DNA of 64,000 nt from Brachycybe producta (GCA_036925085.1 JAUPFP010000016.1:768501-832500), one strand, 5' to 3'; positions 11,544-22,320 are shown, numbered from the stretch's first letter. The notes: generated by a model from the sequence alone, not told the origin. Numbers and translations are program-made.

Positions 11544-12210
11544 ATGTCTTTTTCTTCCAATAACTCGTTCAACAGCCAAAATTCACTTAAAATGGAAATA
11601 CAGGACGACGATGATGATGATGATCGAGAAGAAGAATCATTTTTTTCTGCTTATGCCACATTCCTAGGAGAAGATAAGTCCAGTGTTGTATTGGCCTCTA
11701 ATTCGTTCAGACCACGAGTGTCCACAATGCCCTCCGCCTCCACCTCCTCTTACTCGTCCACTTCCTCCTCCTATTATTCTCCTACGACACAAGACACTGC
11801 TGCAGTCATGCACGTCCGACCACGTCGTCCATCTGTCAGTGACCAAACGATGACCCCTCACATGTACAGAGTACGCAGCTACAGTGTCACCTCAAAGGGA
11901 GTCACCAAATGTGGTGAAACAGTTCGAATTCGCCATAATCTTCATAAAGGTGTCACAGGTAGCAACTTTTCATTAGGATCGAGCACGGGCGCCAATGGTG
12001 GTAGCAGCAGCACCTCGTGTATCAGTAGCTATTCATCGCCTAGACATCGTTCCTGGAGTTACGGTTCTTCTGCGTCATCGTCATGTTTTTCGGAAGTCAA
12101 TTCCGTTAACAGGTATCGTGTTGTCGTCATGGGAGCTGCGGATGTTGGAAAATCGTCTCTCATTTCGCAGTTCGTTACCTCAGATTTTCAATCAACTACT
12201 TCTAATCAAG
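11544..12210 (+). CDS. Rgk: RGK exon 1 (N-terminal extension and P-loop)
   Basis: Starts at the ATG after an A-rich stretch and ends at the donor CAAG|GTATAT, leaving one base (phase 1). It encodes the Ser-rich N terminus, an Asp run, a YRVRSYSVTSKG stretch typical of the region before the G domain, and the P-loop. An in-frame ATG at 11325 would add 73 residues, but these are translated CT microsatellite and hydrophobic low-complexity sequence, so I prefer 11544. A further in-frame Met (KMEIQ) is another possible start. Confidence 0.88.
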
Positions 12211-15200
12211 GTATATCACACATTAATCTCTATAATATAATATGTATGTAGAGGGGAAGGGGAGAGGGGGGGGGGGGTGAGCACTAACTCTTGCCACCCT
12301 GTTATTCTTGTTCCAATTAACGAATTGGGTGCATTTGTCACATACCTCCACTTTGAAACCCGTGCAAAGTTTTCTCGCATACATAAACTATTACCTAGAG
12401 ATATTCTTTGAATCGAAGTTTTCTACCTTTTAACCTTGTGACAAAGTGCACGCATCGTACGGAACCGCCGAACCAGCGTTATACTTGTCACTTGTGGATG
12501 TATTGGGGTTTTAATCCATGTCTCAGCATTTTTTTTTTTATGTTGGCACAGTTTTTATTTCAAATTAAACATTTTTTAAAAAATAAATTGCAATTAAAAA
12601 TTTAAGAATAATGCTTTTTTTTTCATTTTTATTTTCTCATTTGAGGAAAAAAGCATTTATTTTAAATTTTTAATTGCAGTTTTATTTTTTTGTAATATAT
12701 TATATATATTAAGCCAGGTCTGTGTGTGTGTGATTAACGCTATACAAACAAGGACAAAAACCTTGAAGCACGTCGGAATTTATATAAATTTAAATTTAAA
12801 TGAATAAATGAACCGCTTTTTTTTCTCAAGGTCAACTATATGTTGCACACTCCCCATCCAAGAACCCCATTGATATTAAATTGGAGAGGGGGGGGGGAAA
12901 GGTTGGAAAGTGTAGAGGGGCGGGAGAGAGAAACTTGGAGGGGGAAAAAGTGGGAGGGGTGACTGAAATTGAAATGAAAAGAGTAAAAAAGGAACAAATG
13001 ACGCGCATGCGCACACTAGAGAAAATGAAAAACTCATTTTCTCTTTCAAATATAAAAAGGGGAGGGGATAATAGTAGCAAAATTAAACTACAGTTTATCA
13101 CAAGTAATTGTGCCCAGCATTAGAATTTCATTTCCTCCGCCCTTTTATGAACGTCATCAATTTCTAATTGGTTTGTTACTTGGTCTGACGTCATAAAAGG
13201 GCGGAGGAAAAGAAATTCTAATGCTGGGCACAATTGCCTGTGAATTTTGCTTCCGTCATTTATGACGGGTTACCCCACTAGTAAAAAATAAAAATTGAAC
13301 GAGAAAGAAATGCAACGACTTAGAACTTCAACTTCAACTTTTAAGGATTTTTCTATAAGAGCTCTCATCAATTTTAGAAGGTTCATGTGCCAGAGTTCAA
13401 TTGCTAAGTTTCTTTCTTGTATTTGGGCCTTAGTTTTTAAAATGCAATTTTTTTTTAAAAAAATCTGTTTGAAAGTAGAAGAGTTAAAAAAAAAGTCGAA
13501 TGTGTGGCAGTGGAAGATTTTCGCCTAGCTTTTACTTGTTTTAATGCTGAAAGCGTCGAAAATCTTTCACTTCAACTTTCAACATCCAGCATTTTCTATG
13601 TTGGATAAGACTTAATAATGTTAATTTATGAAATTTGAGGTTTCTAAAAACATGGTCTTTAATTTTTGACTTTCTTCAAAATAAGAATTGAACAACAACA
13701 ATTCACGTTGCAATCGCTTCTTGAATGTCATTGGCAAGAGTAAAGCAGTCTTGAAGTTTTTTTTTTTCATACATTTTTTAATTATGTTAATTTTTGTTTA
13801 CTTCTATTTTTAAATTTATTGACCTTAAAAAGGGTACTACATTTTGCAAACAGGGTTAGTTGTTCTTTGTAAGGTACATTTCAGCTTTGAGAAAACTCAT
13901 GTGGGTGGATTCCTTAATCTGTTCATCAATTTAACAATGTATTTTGGTGGTGACATTTCGAAATAGTCTAGTCTGTCGTGTTCTTGCTATGTAAATCATA
14001 TCTAAATGGCGCTTTTAAAGTGTAAACGGGGGAGAGGGGGGCTCTCGAACCTCTTGATTATTCTGTCTTTCATGTGCAAAATGAAAAGAAACTGTGCTTA
14101 AAAACTAGAATGATAGCTCTGTCACTTAATGGTATTTTATTGTTGATATATCTTTCAAAATAAGCTTTTTATGCGAGTTTGAAAATAAACCAACTTTAAG
14201 CAGATTATATATATATATTTTTTAAATTTTTGTTAATAAAAAATTTACTTTGAACTATAACAATATCAAAATACACTCATGTGATTGAGCTGCCATTCTA
14301 GTTTTCTAAAACCCTTTTCTAGTTTCTCTTCATTTTCGTACTGAAAGACGGATTAATGAAGAGTTCGAAAATCAGCTCTCCTGATGCTAGTATCATCACA
14401 TTCATCAGTCATTTGTCAATTAGCATTTTCCGACACGTAGACACACACCAAAAAAAAAACAACTACAACAAGCACACAAAGAAACTCGGCAAAAAAAGAC
14501 CCTTTTACACCACTGCGTCTGCGGCAGTATAGACGCCAACTGCACACTCTGGTTGCCAGACGTATACGCATCACAGGAACTGCTCATATAAAGAACTATT
14601 AAAAGCATTCCGGCCGTTGACCGCCAGGACGCAGAATCACACCTTAAAAGTGGTGATCCCATTGGCAATATTTAAAGCAGGATTCACTGCAATGTGTCTT
14701 TGAATTAATTGCAATGGCTAATGTGTAAAACTTAAAAGTGGTTTCTTGCACAAGATGCTGATCTGCAACAAACTGTACGAGATTTACAGCAATATTTGAC
14801 TTATTTCTTGCATGGAATGGAATCTTGCACGATAAATTGCCAATGTGACCGCGGCTTTAAAGCTTATGTGCTCTTCAAGATAAATACCTCGGGGAAAACG
14901 TTATCGTTATATAAAGACAATAATTTCAGAATGACATACAAATAGCTGCTTTTTTGGACACCTTGTATATATATAACCAACACATTGACGCGCGTGTGTA
15001 CGCGTAACAATTATTCAGTTGTACCACCATTTCATTGATTTTTTTTTCTTCCAACTTTAATCCAACAAATCATTAGTGAGTGTCCCCATGTGGCTTATTC
15101 CATCACAAAGACCAGTTTCTAGTACTGTGTTCATTGTGTCCACTGTATGTTTACGCACTTCTTAGATAACTAGGTGGGCAACCTATTTTTCAACTTCACT

Positions 15201-18200
15201 CGCAAGTAGGGCAAAGGTGAAGTGAAATTCGTGAAGCAAAAATGTGAGAAATACGGTTTAATCAATCAAAAATTTAAGAAATAACACACTTGTTTGTTAT
15301 TCAATACAATTCGACTACTCAGCTTCAACTGTCACAGGCGGAATTAATGAAACCAAGTTTCCTTTAAAAAAAATGACAAAATTTAATGCGAAATTGTATA
15401 AGCAGCAGAAATTTCGACTGAATTTCTGAAATCAATGCACGCTTCAGCTTCAACTAATTAAAGAAACGTCAAAGTTGCAACCAGCATAATGACAGAAACA
15501 CGTTAAAAATTTATTGTTAGGCCTTGTCTCCACTGGGATGAAAATTTCAACTTTTTAAAAATTAGCTGGAAGAAAAAGCTGGAGATACTCAGCTTCAGCG
15601 ACTGCTAGGGCGGCGCAGAAGGTTTGGAGGGCGCATTTTGTGTGTGTGAAGGAGGAGGCGCAATGTGTTAAGCAGCGCGTTGCATTATTTTATACTACGA
15701 CACAAAATGTTGAAAATGTCAAATGTCACAAAAAAAAGTTTCTAGTCTCTAGAGGCTCATTTTTAACCAGCAGGCAATTCGCCATTTAAGACTTGTCTCG
15801 AGAGAAAGAAACCGATCTTTCACTAAAGAAAAAAACGATTTTCCAGTTGAACTGAACGCAATTTATACAACTTTTTTTAATGTTTCTTCTGCCTCGAATT
15901 CAAATCAATTCATTACAGAAATGTAATAAGAGTTTCATATGACAAGTCAATTACAATATCTAGCTTATAACCTTGTAACAGTCACAAAAGTAAATTAAAT
16001 CACATTTTTAGATTACAAATACTGTTTTATGTATCATACGTTTATTAGTCATAAGATTATAAGTTCACAAACAGTAACATCATAAGTTATGATTGTCATA
16101 ATTCTATGATTTTTTTTTTCTTCTTCCATTATGCTCCTTGTGTTAGGCAATCACTGCATGCTTTGAACAGTTCCCAGCTTGCAGTGATTGCCTAATACAA
16201 GGGGCATTTTCGACATGCAGAATTTTGGAATTCGAATAATTACTCTGTAAGTCACCCAAAAAAGCAGCATAAAATGCATTGTCAAAAAATTGAAATTGTT
16301 TCATCTTTTTCTATTCCGCCACGGTGAATTCCATTTTATTCCTCTTATTATTGTAATGTGTGAAAAATTCTCATATGCGAAAGAAAGCAGAAATTGTAAA
16401 GAAGAAACATTTTCTGATTTTTTTTCTTCTTTATTTCGCTTGTTTCTTTCTGTTTGATTTTTTTTTTTTCATTTATGTGGAACCCAGGCCTTACTCTCAA
16501 ATATAACATACGTTTAAACTTAGAATGGGAATCACGCATAATTATATTATACAATGCCTAGAATTGTCACCTTGCCTAAGGAATGCCCTATGAAAACGCG
16601 TATATGTTATTTTAAAAAACGATGAACTAATCTTCCAATCTATTTTCTGCCCCCAATTTCTCACTCATGTTGAAGGGGCTGAGAAACGAAAAAAAAAAAT
16701 TATTTACAAAAATAGAAATCTAAAACATATTTATCGATTAAAATCTATATATTTTTTATTTAATGTAAGTCTTGTCTATCGAAAGTCACCCACGCAGTTG
16801 AGACAAAAATATTGACTAATGTCATATTTCAGTCAACTTTTATTATTTCAGAAGTAACGTACAAAAAAAAATCGAAGTTTTTTTTTTAGAAACTAGAATA
16901 GTAAGTGATCATCCTAAAAGAAGATTCCTTTTAAAATAAAATTTGTAATCATAATTTCTCAATTTAGATTTATTTTAAAAGAAATAATTGAGAATTAATA
17001 AAAAAGTTTATTTTGAAAGATGTTACCGCGAAAAAAAAAATTCTAGTTTTTTTTAGCTAACTTTGGTTTTATTTTGCTCCTAAACACGGTTGCACTCACT
17101 TATGATGGATTTATGAACAGCTGATTTTTGAACTGTTGTTTATTCTGTCTTTCAGAAAAGCAAAATTATAAAAACTAGAAAGTGTTTAAGAAAGTAGAAG
17201 AATAGCTCGATCACTTAAGGGTATTTTTATGTTGATACCTTTCAAAATAAACTTTTTATAGACAATTTTAAAAATATAATCTGTTTTAAGGTCTAATCAT
17301 TTAAATGGCATTTTTTTAACTCAAATAAAATGCTTATTTTGAAAATTATCAACATGGAAATGCCCTTAATTGATTGAGCTACCCTTCTAGTTTCTAAAAC
17401 ATTTCTCAAAATGTTTCTCCTGAAAAATAGAACAAACAGAATATAAAGGGACATTCATACTTTCAAACCATCTTTACATGACTGAGAGAATAAATTAAAA
17501 ACACAAACTAAATTTGTGAATTCTACAACAATATTTGTCTTTTGCAGAAATGGAATCTAGAGAGAAATCTGTTTCAATTATGGTGGATGGTGAAGAAGCT
17601 GAACTTGAATTTTCTGCCTTCAAATCAACATCTGATCTGACGGTAAATAAAATAAAAAAATCGTATCCATTTATATCTGTCTCCCTTTTTTCTTCTTCTA
17701 TGATTTGAAAAAATAAATGTTTGCATTTTCTATTTTATTATTATGTAGCCAGATGAATGTGTTATCAATGATGACGTCGATGCTTACGTCATTGTTTATT
17801 CTGTGGCCGACAGAAAGAGTTTCAACGCCGCCTTACGGTCAATAAAACTTCTACAAGCTACTGATTTATTACAAGATAAAGCTGTTATTTTGGTTGGAAA
17901 TAAAATCGATTTGGAAAGATGTCGAAGTATTTCAACAGCAGGTTGATTGAAATTTTGAGAGAAAAAGTTTTTAAAAAATGTTTGATAATAAATTAAATGC
18001 ATTTTATTTTTCTCTTTTCAATGCTATGTAGAAGGGAGAGAAGCAGCGACCTCTTGCGGCTGTAAATTTATCGAAACATCTGATTGGATGCATCATAATG
18101 TGGATGAACTGATGGTAGGAATTCTTAACCAGATACGTTTAAAGCAACAGCAGCGCACCAAACGACATGAAAGCAAACTATTTGAACAGCAACAACATGG

Positions 18201-18360
18201 CGGACGTCGTTCAAGGAGCAGGACGCTACACTCATCAAGCACCACCTCCTCCTCCGAGGAACACGTGCTCAACTACAGGCGAAGTCGGAGCGTCGTTAAA
18301 GATTTTTTTAGAAAAATTAATTTTACGTCACGATCATGTGACAATTTACATGTGCTGTAA
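11544..18360 (+). CDS. Rgk: RGK-family small GTPase (Rem/Rad/Gem/Rem2-like), complete, 4 exons
   Basis: Joining 11544-12210, 17548-17642, 17749-17941 and 18032-18360 gives 1284 nt, i.e. 427 residues plus stop; every junction is GT...AG with matching phase. Residues 1-190 or so are a Ser-rich N-terminal extension with an Asp run and basic-Ser sites (RRPSVSD, RHRSWSY) of the kind 14-3-3 proteins bind. The G domain follows: beta-1 RYRVVVMG and P-loop GAADVGKSS, the RGK-type beta-2/beta-3 (VSIMVDGEEAELEF), AYVIVYSVADRKSF, G4 NKID and G5 ETS. The C terminus is basic and ends SRSCDNLHVL-stop, the RGK C-terminal signature, with no CAAX prenylation box. Family knowledge: RGK proteins act at the plasma membrane, bind the beta subunit of voltage-gated calcium channels and lower calcium current; some also affect the cytoskeleton. 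As in other RGKs, the canonical G3 DxxG is absent; here even the acidic residue of the vertebrate DTWE is missing (FSAFKS). Which invertebrate paralogue this is cannot be decided here. Confidence 0.93.
12697..13281 (+). mobile_element. Helitron-like non-autonomous element (copy i)
   Basis: The 3' end has a CCGTCAT/ATGACGG hairpin (13253-13268), a 9-base spacer, then CTAG (13278-13281) followed by T, the arrangement of Helitron termini (hairpin, CTRR, insertion before T). The 5' part begins near AAGCCAGGTCTGTGTG with a GT microsatellite; its exact start is uncertain. It carries an inner inverted repeat (13107-13235) missing from copy ii. Confidence 0.7.
13107..13235. repeat. Inner inverted repeat with arms of about 45 bp
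   Basis: The left arm AATTGTGCCCAGCATTAGAA and the right arm (complement) enclose a short spacer. The same structure occurs at 31102-31238 but not in the shorter element at 21755-22097. Confidence 0.75.
14041..14377. mobile_element. Foldback family A, copy
   Basis: Arms contain AAACTAGAATGATAGCTC, CACTTAATGGTATTTTATTG and TTTCAAAATAAGC with their complements on the right side, in the order shared by all family A copies. Confidence 0.65.
14378..14650. repeat. Two-copy dispersed repeat (second copy)
   Basis: Homologue of 7977-8285, abutting the preceding foldback; it lacks the long hairpin seen in the first copy. Confidence 0.6.
14650..14875. mobile_element. Palindromic MITE, TTGGCAATATTTAAAGC family
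   Basis: Ends CCCATTGGCAATATTTAAAG and complement GATAAATTGCCAATGTGACC. Related copies lie at 27716-27965 and, in part, at 63841-63920. Confidence 0.6.
14876..16130. other. Intron 1 interior, no recognisable element
   Basis: AT-rich sequence; no coding exon or clear repeat boundary seen apart from short shared phrases. Confidence 0.4.
16131..16207 (+). ncRNA. MicroRNA-like hairpin in RGK intron 1 (candidate)
   Basis: Bases 16131-16162 pair with 16176-16207. The stem is about 32 positions with one mismatch (16159/16179) and two G-U pairs, closed by a 13-base loop. Length and loop fit an animal pre-microRNA. It lies in sense orientation in the intron. Both arms carry the motif AGGCAATCACTGC or its complement. 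I do not recognise a known microRNA seed. The alternative is two copies of a short repeat inserted head to head, because the arm motif recurs singly elsewhere in the window. Confidence 0.4.
16880..17055. mobile_element. Foldback family A, decayed copy
   Basis: Retains AGAAACTAGAATAG on the left and AAGTTTATTTTGAAAGATG on the right; the interior is diverged. Confidence 0.45.
17113..17445. mobile_element. Foldback family A, well-preserved copy
   Basis: Contains GAACAGCTGATTTTTGAAC, AGCTCGATCACTTAAGGGTA and CTTTCAAAATAAACTTTTTA with mirrored right arm GATTGAGCTACCCTTCTAG. It lies about 100 bp before RGK exon 2. Confidence 0.7.
17548..17642 (+). CDS. Rgk: RGK exon 2 (switch I/II region)
   Basis: The acceptor tttgcag and donor ACG|GTAAAT bound 95 nt that complete the split codon and end in phase 0. 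It encodes EKSVSIMVDGEEAELEF, which aligns with the RGK beta-2/beta-3 block (EKT-x-VDGE in vertebrate members). The G3 position reads FSAFKS with no acidic residue. Confidence 0.9.
17749..17941 (+). CDS. Rgk: RGK exon 3 (beta-4, G4 NKID)
   Basis: The acceptor ttatgtag and donor GCAG|GTTGAT bound 193 nt, entering in phase 0 and leaving in phase 1. It encodes AYVIVYSVADRKSF, close to the RGK consensus YVIVYSI-x-DR-x-SF, followed by AVILVGNKIDLERCR with the guanine-specificity motif NKID. The introns on either side are short (106 and 90 bp). Confidence 0.92.
18032..18360 (+). CDS. Rgk: RGK exon 4 (G5 and C-terminal targeting tail)
   Basis: The acceptor gctatgtag opens the exon and restores the split Glu codon. 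It encodes CKFIETSD (G5), HHNVDELMVGILNQIRLK (the last G-domain helix as in other RGKs), a Gln/Ser/Arg-rich linker, and the basic tail VVKDFFRKINF ending SCDNLHVL-stop. In vertebrate RGKs this tail gives membrane and calmodulin association; I infer the same here. Confidence 0.93.
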
Positions 18361-18547
18361 ATATTATGTATTAAAACACAATGCCGCGTTTATAGTTGGT
18401 GATCGATTTATTATGTTTTTTAAGGTGACTGAATAGATATTTATTTTGTTTATGTCTCTCCAGATGGCGTCACTGCAGCGGCTAATGCTAAGCTTCATAG
18501 AGAAAAAGAAAATTGGACACAAAAACGTCAAGCGAACCTATTTTTTT
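18361..18547 (+). other. Presumed RGK 3' UTR
   Basis: Downstream of the stop codon there is an ATTAAA 10 bases after the stop (18370-18375), which is too close to be convincing. An AATAAA occurs at 18637-18642 inside a foldback repeat. The true cleavage site cannot be decided from sequence. Confidence 0.3.
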
Positions 18548-18850
18548 TAGAAACATTACGAAAATATTCAAATTGTTTTCAAAACTAGACTGGTAGAAGA
18601 TTATGTTGAAAATTTCTTCATGACAATAACTTAAAAAATAAACATTTTATAGCAGTTTGAAAATGACCCATTTTGGGGGTTTTTCCATTAATATTTCATG
18701 AAAAAATATTTTCGCCTTTTTTCAAACTGTCATAAAAAAGTATTTTTAAAGATATCATCATGAAAACACTTTTAACAATATCAAGAACTATTCTAGTCTC
18801 TAAAACACTTTAGATTTTTTCTTAATGTTTCTCTTGAAAAACGTTCGCTT
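18548..18850. mobile_element. Foldback family A, diverged copy
   Basis: Left TTTTCAAAACTAGACTGG and right CTATTCTAGTCTCTAAAACA arms are still pairable. It sits just downstream of RGK. Confidence 0.5.
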
Positions 18851-19002
18851 GAAAAATATAAATTCTATCAAAACCGCGAGTGTGGGGAAGAAACCTCACA
18901 TAGAACATATAACCACTACAGTAGCGCCGTCTGGTGAAATGGACAAAAACGAAATAAATATCTATTCAGCTACCTTAAATATTTTTCTCATAACATCAAG
19001 TG

Positions 19003-19200
19003 TTTTAAGATCGTTTATGAACAGTTGATTTTAGAAATCTTGATTATTCTGTTTTTTCAGAAGCAAAATCAAAGAGAAACTAGAAAAATGTTTTAAATAG
19101 TAGAAAAGGGTAACTTTACTTACCCTTCTAGTTTCTAAAACACGTTCAAGTTTCTCTTCACTTTGCACTTGAAAGATAGAATAAGCATGAGTTGGAGACT
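19003..19200. mobile_element. Foldback family A, internally deleted copy
   Basis: Has TTTATGAACAGTTGATTTTA at the left and the matching right arm CCCTTCTAGTTTCTAAAACA, but the middle is gone. Confidence 0.55.
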
Positions 19201-20019
19201 GGAGAGACATTTAAATGTTAAAACCACATTAAAGGGTATTTTATTCCATGTTACAGTATAATCGAACTATGATCATAATAACTACATTTGTTCAATTTTC
19301 TGCTAAAGTAGGCAGAAAAATATTTCTTCCAGCCATGTGAAATTACATGTTTATTAGCCAATAAAAATTCGTTCTTCAGACGCATCATTCTTTTATGGCT
19401 TCTTCTCCTCCAATTCTTTCTCATTTAAGAACTTAAGAAATCTTCTTATTTAATGTTTTCTAATGTAATTTGTGTGCAAACTTTGAAATGTGAAAAAAGT
19501 ACAATTGTTAAAAAAGAAAAACGTTTTTTATGATCCTTCCTTTATTTCTATTTCAATTTTCTACTTTTTTCGCGCATGTGGAATCCAGGCCTTACAATTT
19601 GAAAATAACTTTTTGATTCTACAAGTTTTGTGAGGCTAATTACGAAATATCTTATAAAAAGCTCTTATTTTCAGATTTATAACCCAAGTCTTTCTAAAAA
19701 CAACAGATATCTATAAAAATAATTTTTTTTTTGTAAAATGGAAATTGTCTATGGAAAATAGTATATACTCAGAAAACTTGAAAGAAATTGCAGGAAATCT
19801 CTAAAATATAAAAGAAAATCTGCAGTTTTTGGCAGGTTACTGTGTATTTTTTTTAATGTTCTGAGAATCCTAGAAATATTTCAACTGTTTTTTATATAAA
19901 TTCAAGTGAACTTATAAGAAGTAACATCGCAGGACTGAGTTAAGTTTGAAATTGTTTGGAAAAAATTCCACGTGGTGATTGTCCTAAACCACAGTCCAGT
20001 GATATTCATAAAGCACTAT
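19201..20019. other. Intergenic, no gene seen
   Basis: AT-rich; contains GCGCATGTGGAATCCAGGCC at about 19571, a phrase shared with 10490 and 16480. Confidence 0.4.
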
Positions 20020-20290
20020 ACATGGGCAGAGTTGACCACTCTTAAGAAAATTAGAGAGATTTTTGCTAGGACAGATTCATATTATTGGTCTTTTTTTTTC
20101 CTAGAGTTATAAGACAATGGACTTCTTCCTGAGGAAGAAGTGGTGAATGGGGATAATTTTGTTTTGTGGGATTGACAATTTTTTATGTAAGTGCTTGACA
20201 ATGCTTAATGCTGCATGTGGACTTTTATGTCCCTCTGCCATAGGCCTATTTGGCTGCTAGCAGAGTACTAATTGTAATTGTGACAATAGA
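20020..20290 (+). mobile_element. 3' end of a non-LTR retrotransposon (LINE), second family
   Basis: A plus-strand reading near 20041-20100 gives KKIREIFARTDSYYWSFF, the conserved C-terminal stretch of CR1/jockey-type reverse transcriptases, then breaks by frameshift and stop before PEEEVVNGDNF. The 3' tail has CTCTGCCATAGGCC...GCTGCTAGCAGAG; a tail-only relative lies at 37075-37150. Confidence 0.5.
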
Positions 20291-21754
20291 AAATTAATTA
20301 AGCCTTTATTTAAGTATGCCTACTGTGTAGGCAATCAAGTTAATTAATTAAGTAATCTAGATAATAAAAAAACAGATGGTGAAGCAAATTCTGACAGTTT
20401 AACAATGATTATAATTTATAAGTGTTTCATAGTGAATATTTTAAATGTAAATTATAAAGTTTCAATAAAAATTGACCGGTAGTTATTTTTTTTTTGTAAA
20501 ATATGGTCACATATTTCATTTCTAAAACATGTGTGTGTAATGTGTCTACGAGCTCTTATTATAGTGTTTCTGAAACTTTTCTCAAGGGCGGACTACTAGA
20601 TAAGTTGTCGATGCACATGCGGACCACCGATCTTATAAAGGCCCACTGCACATACACTGGCACAAGTAGCCTCAGGTCAGTAATGGGACACACTTCGTTT
20701 GCCTCATATTAATGAAAAGCACTTGGCGGGTTAAGTGGTCTATAATCTGTTTTTTTTTTGTTAACTTCCGTTTTGACAGTTAGGGACGAATCACACATGC
20801 TAAAAAAATCCCACTGAATTTCACTTTTTAAGGCATTTAGCAGAACCACCATAAATTATAGAAATATTCTGATTTTGTATTTCTAGTGGTTTTTCAGTGT
20901 GTGTGTGTGTTTTTACCTTTAAGTGTGTAAAAAATATTTGTTCTCACTTGGTCTTGGTTTGCAGACCACCTGGCACACTGCCGCGGGCCAAAGTTTAAGA
21001 AAAACACTGGTCTATTTGTCTTGAATATAGTCTCTACACTGAAATTCATGAAATCAATGAAAAAAATAAAAAATATGCAATATTTGTTATACAGAAAAGT
21101 GTCTTCTTAATATTCACGAGTAAATAACTAATCATAAAAGTGATGTTCCTGAACATGGGCAATCACTCAATGCTATTTTTGGCCAATAATTAGTCCAAAA
21201 TAAGGAAAGAATGTTTATCTCAGAAATACTTCAATAGTGTTCATTTGTTTTTGTCTCATCAAAATATAGATTTTTATATTAAATAATGAACAATTAATTA
21301 CAGCTTTAAAATAATGTCCATTCTAATTGCATCTCAAACTGTAAAAAAAAATTGATATTAAAAAAAACTCCTAAAATACAACAAAATGACCTGAAATTGC
21401 CAAGAGGTGTATGTATGGCCACAAAGTTTTGGGTGTTCACAGTTTTACATTCTATTCTTTCCACGGTTCTTAAAGGCGAATTGTAAGCGTGAAAGCAAAC
21501 CATGAACATCAAACCCTGAAACACCCACTCTTACTCAAGCTTCTTTTTATTAGGAAAACATCGCTATCAAACGCAGCATGTGTCGCCATCTGTTAGCATC
21601 AATCTCAATCCACTAACCACCGTATTTGTGATATTTGTAGTCATAAACAATTATGAAAAGGAACAAACCTGTCAAACAAAACTGAACCATATACACTATA
21701 TACTGTAGCAATGAAATTTTGGAAGTTATATTGAATGTGTTAATATAATTTAAT
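20291..21754. other. Intergenic with one hAT-like terminus
   Basis: A hAT-like end (GGCCAAAGTTTAAGAAAAAC ACTGGTC) lies at about 20988-21013. A GT run lies at about 20898. No gene seen. Confidence 0.4.
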
Positions 21755-22097
21755 ATTATATATATAATATCCCAGGTCTGTGTATGTGTGTGTGTGTGTG
21801 GAGTAACAAAACCATTGAAGCACGTAGGAATTTATATAAATTTGAATAAATGAACCGTTTTTTTTTTCTCAAGGTCAATTATATGTTGAACTCTTCCTTT
21901 GGAAAATGGAGAAGGGGGGGGGGGTGGGTGGGAGAGAGAAAAGTGGGAAAGTGTAGAAGGGGAGAGAGAGAGAGAGAGAAGTGGGAGGGGGTGACTGAAA
22001 TTGAAATGAAAGGAGTAAAAAAAGGAAAAAACGACGCGCATGCGCACAATTGCCTGTGAATTTTGCTCCCGTCATTTATGACGGGTTACCACACTAG
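21755..22097 (+). mobile_element. Helitron-like element (copy ii, short form)
   Basis: Same CCCAGGTCTGTGT start region with GT microsatellite, GA-rich middle and 3' hairpin followed by CTAG (22094-22097) and T. It goes straight from GCGCATGCGCAC to AATTGCCTGTG, lacking the inner segment of copies i and iv. Confidence 0.7.
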
Positions 22098-22099
22098 TT

Positions 22100-22320
22100 A
22101 TATAAATATATTAAGCCAAATCTGTCTATCTATATGTAACGCTGTAAGAACACAAGAACAAAAACCTTTAAGCAAACATGTGTGAGGGCGGTGGGGGAGA
22201 GGGGAGAAGGAAACGTCCTTCATTGAGTGACCTTCAGTATTTGAATAAAATAGTTAAACTAGAATGTCCCGTCATACATGACGGGTTACCCACGTCATTT
22301 ATGACGGGTTACCCCACTAA
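22100..22320 (+). mobile_element. Helitron-like element (copy iii) with duplicated 3' hairpin
   Basis: Begins directly after copy ii with TATATTAAGCCAAATCTGTC. It ends with two successive GTCAT/ATGAC hairpin-plus-GGGTTACCC units, the second finishing in CTAA (22317-22320) before T. Confidence 0.6.

Larger units (their letters stand above)
12211..17547 (+). other. RGK intron 1, repeat-rich
   Basis: This 5.3-kb intron holds, in order, a Helitron-like element (to 13281), a foldback element (about 14041-14377), a member of a two-copy repeat (14378-14650), a palindromic MITE (14650-14875), an AT-rich stretch without recognisable genes, a microRNA-like hairpin (16131-16207) and two more foldback copies (16880-17055, 17113-17445). 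Confidence 0.8.
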
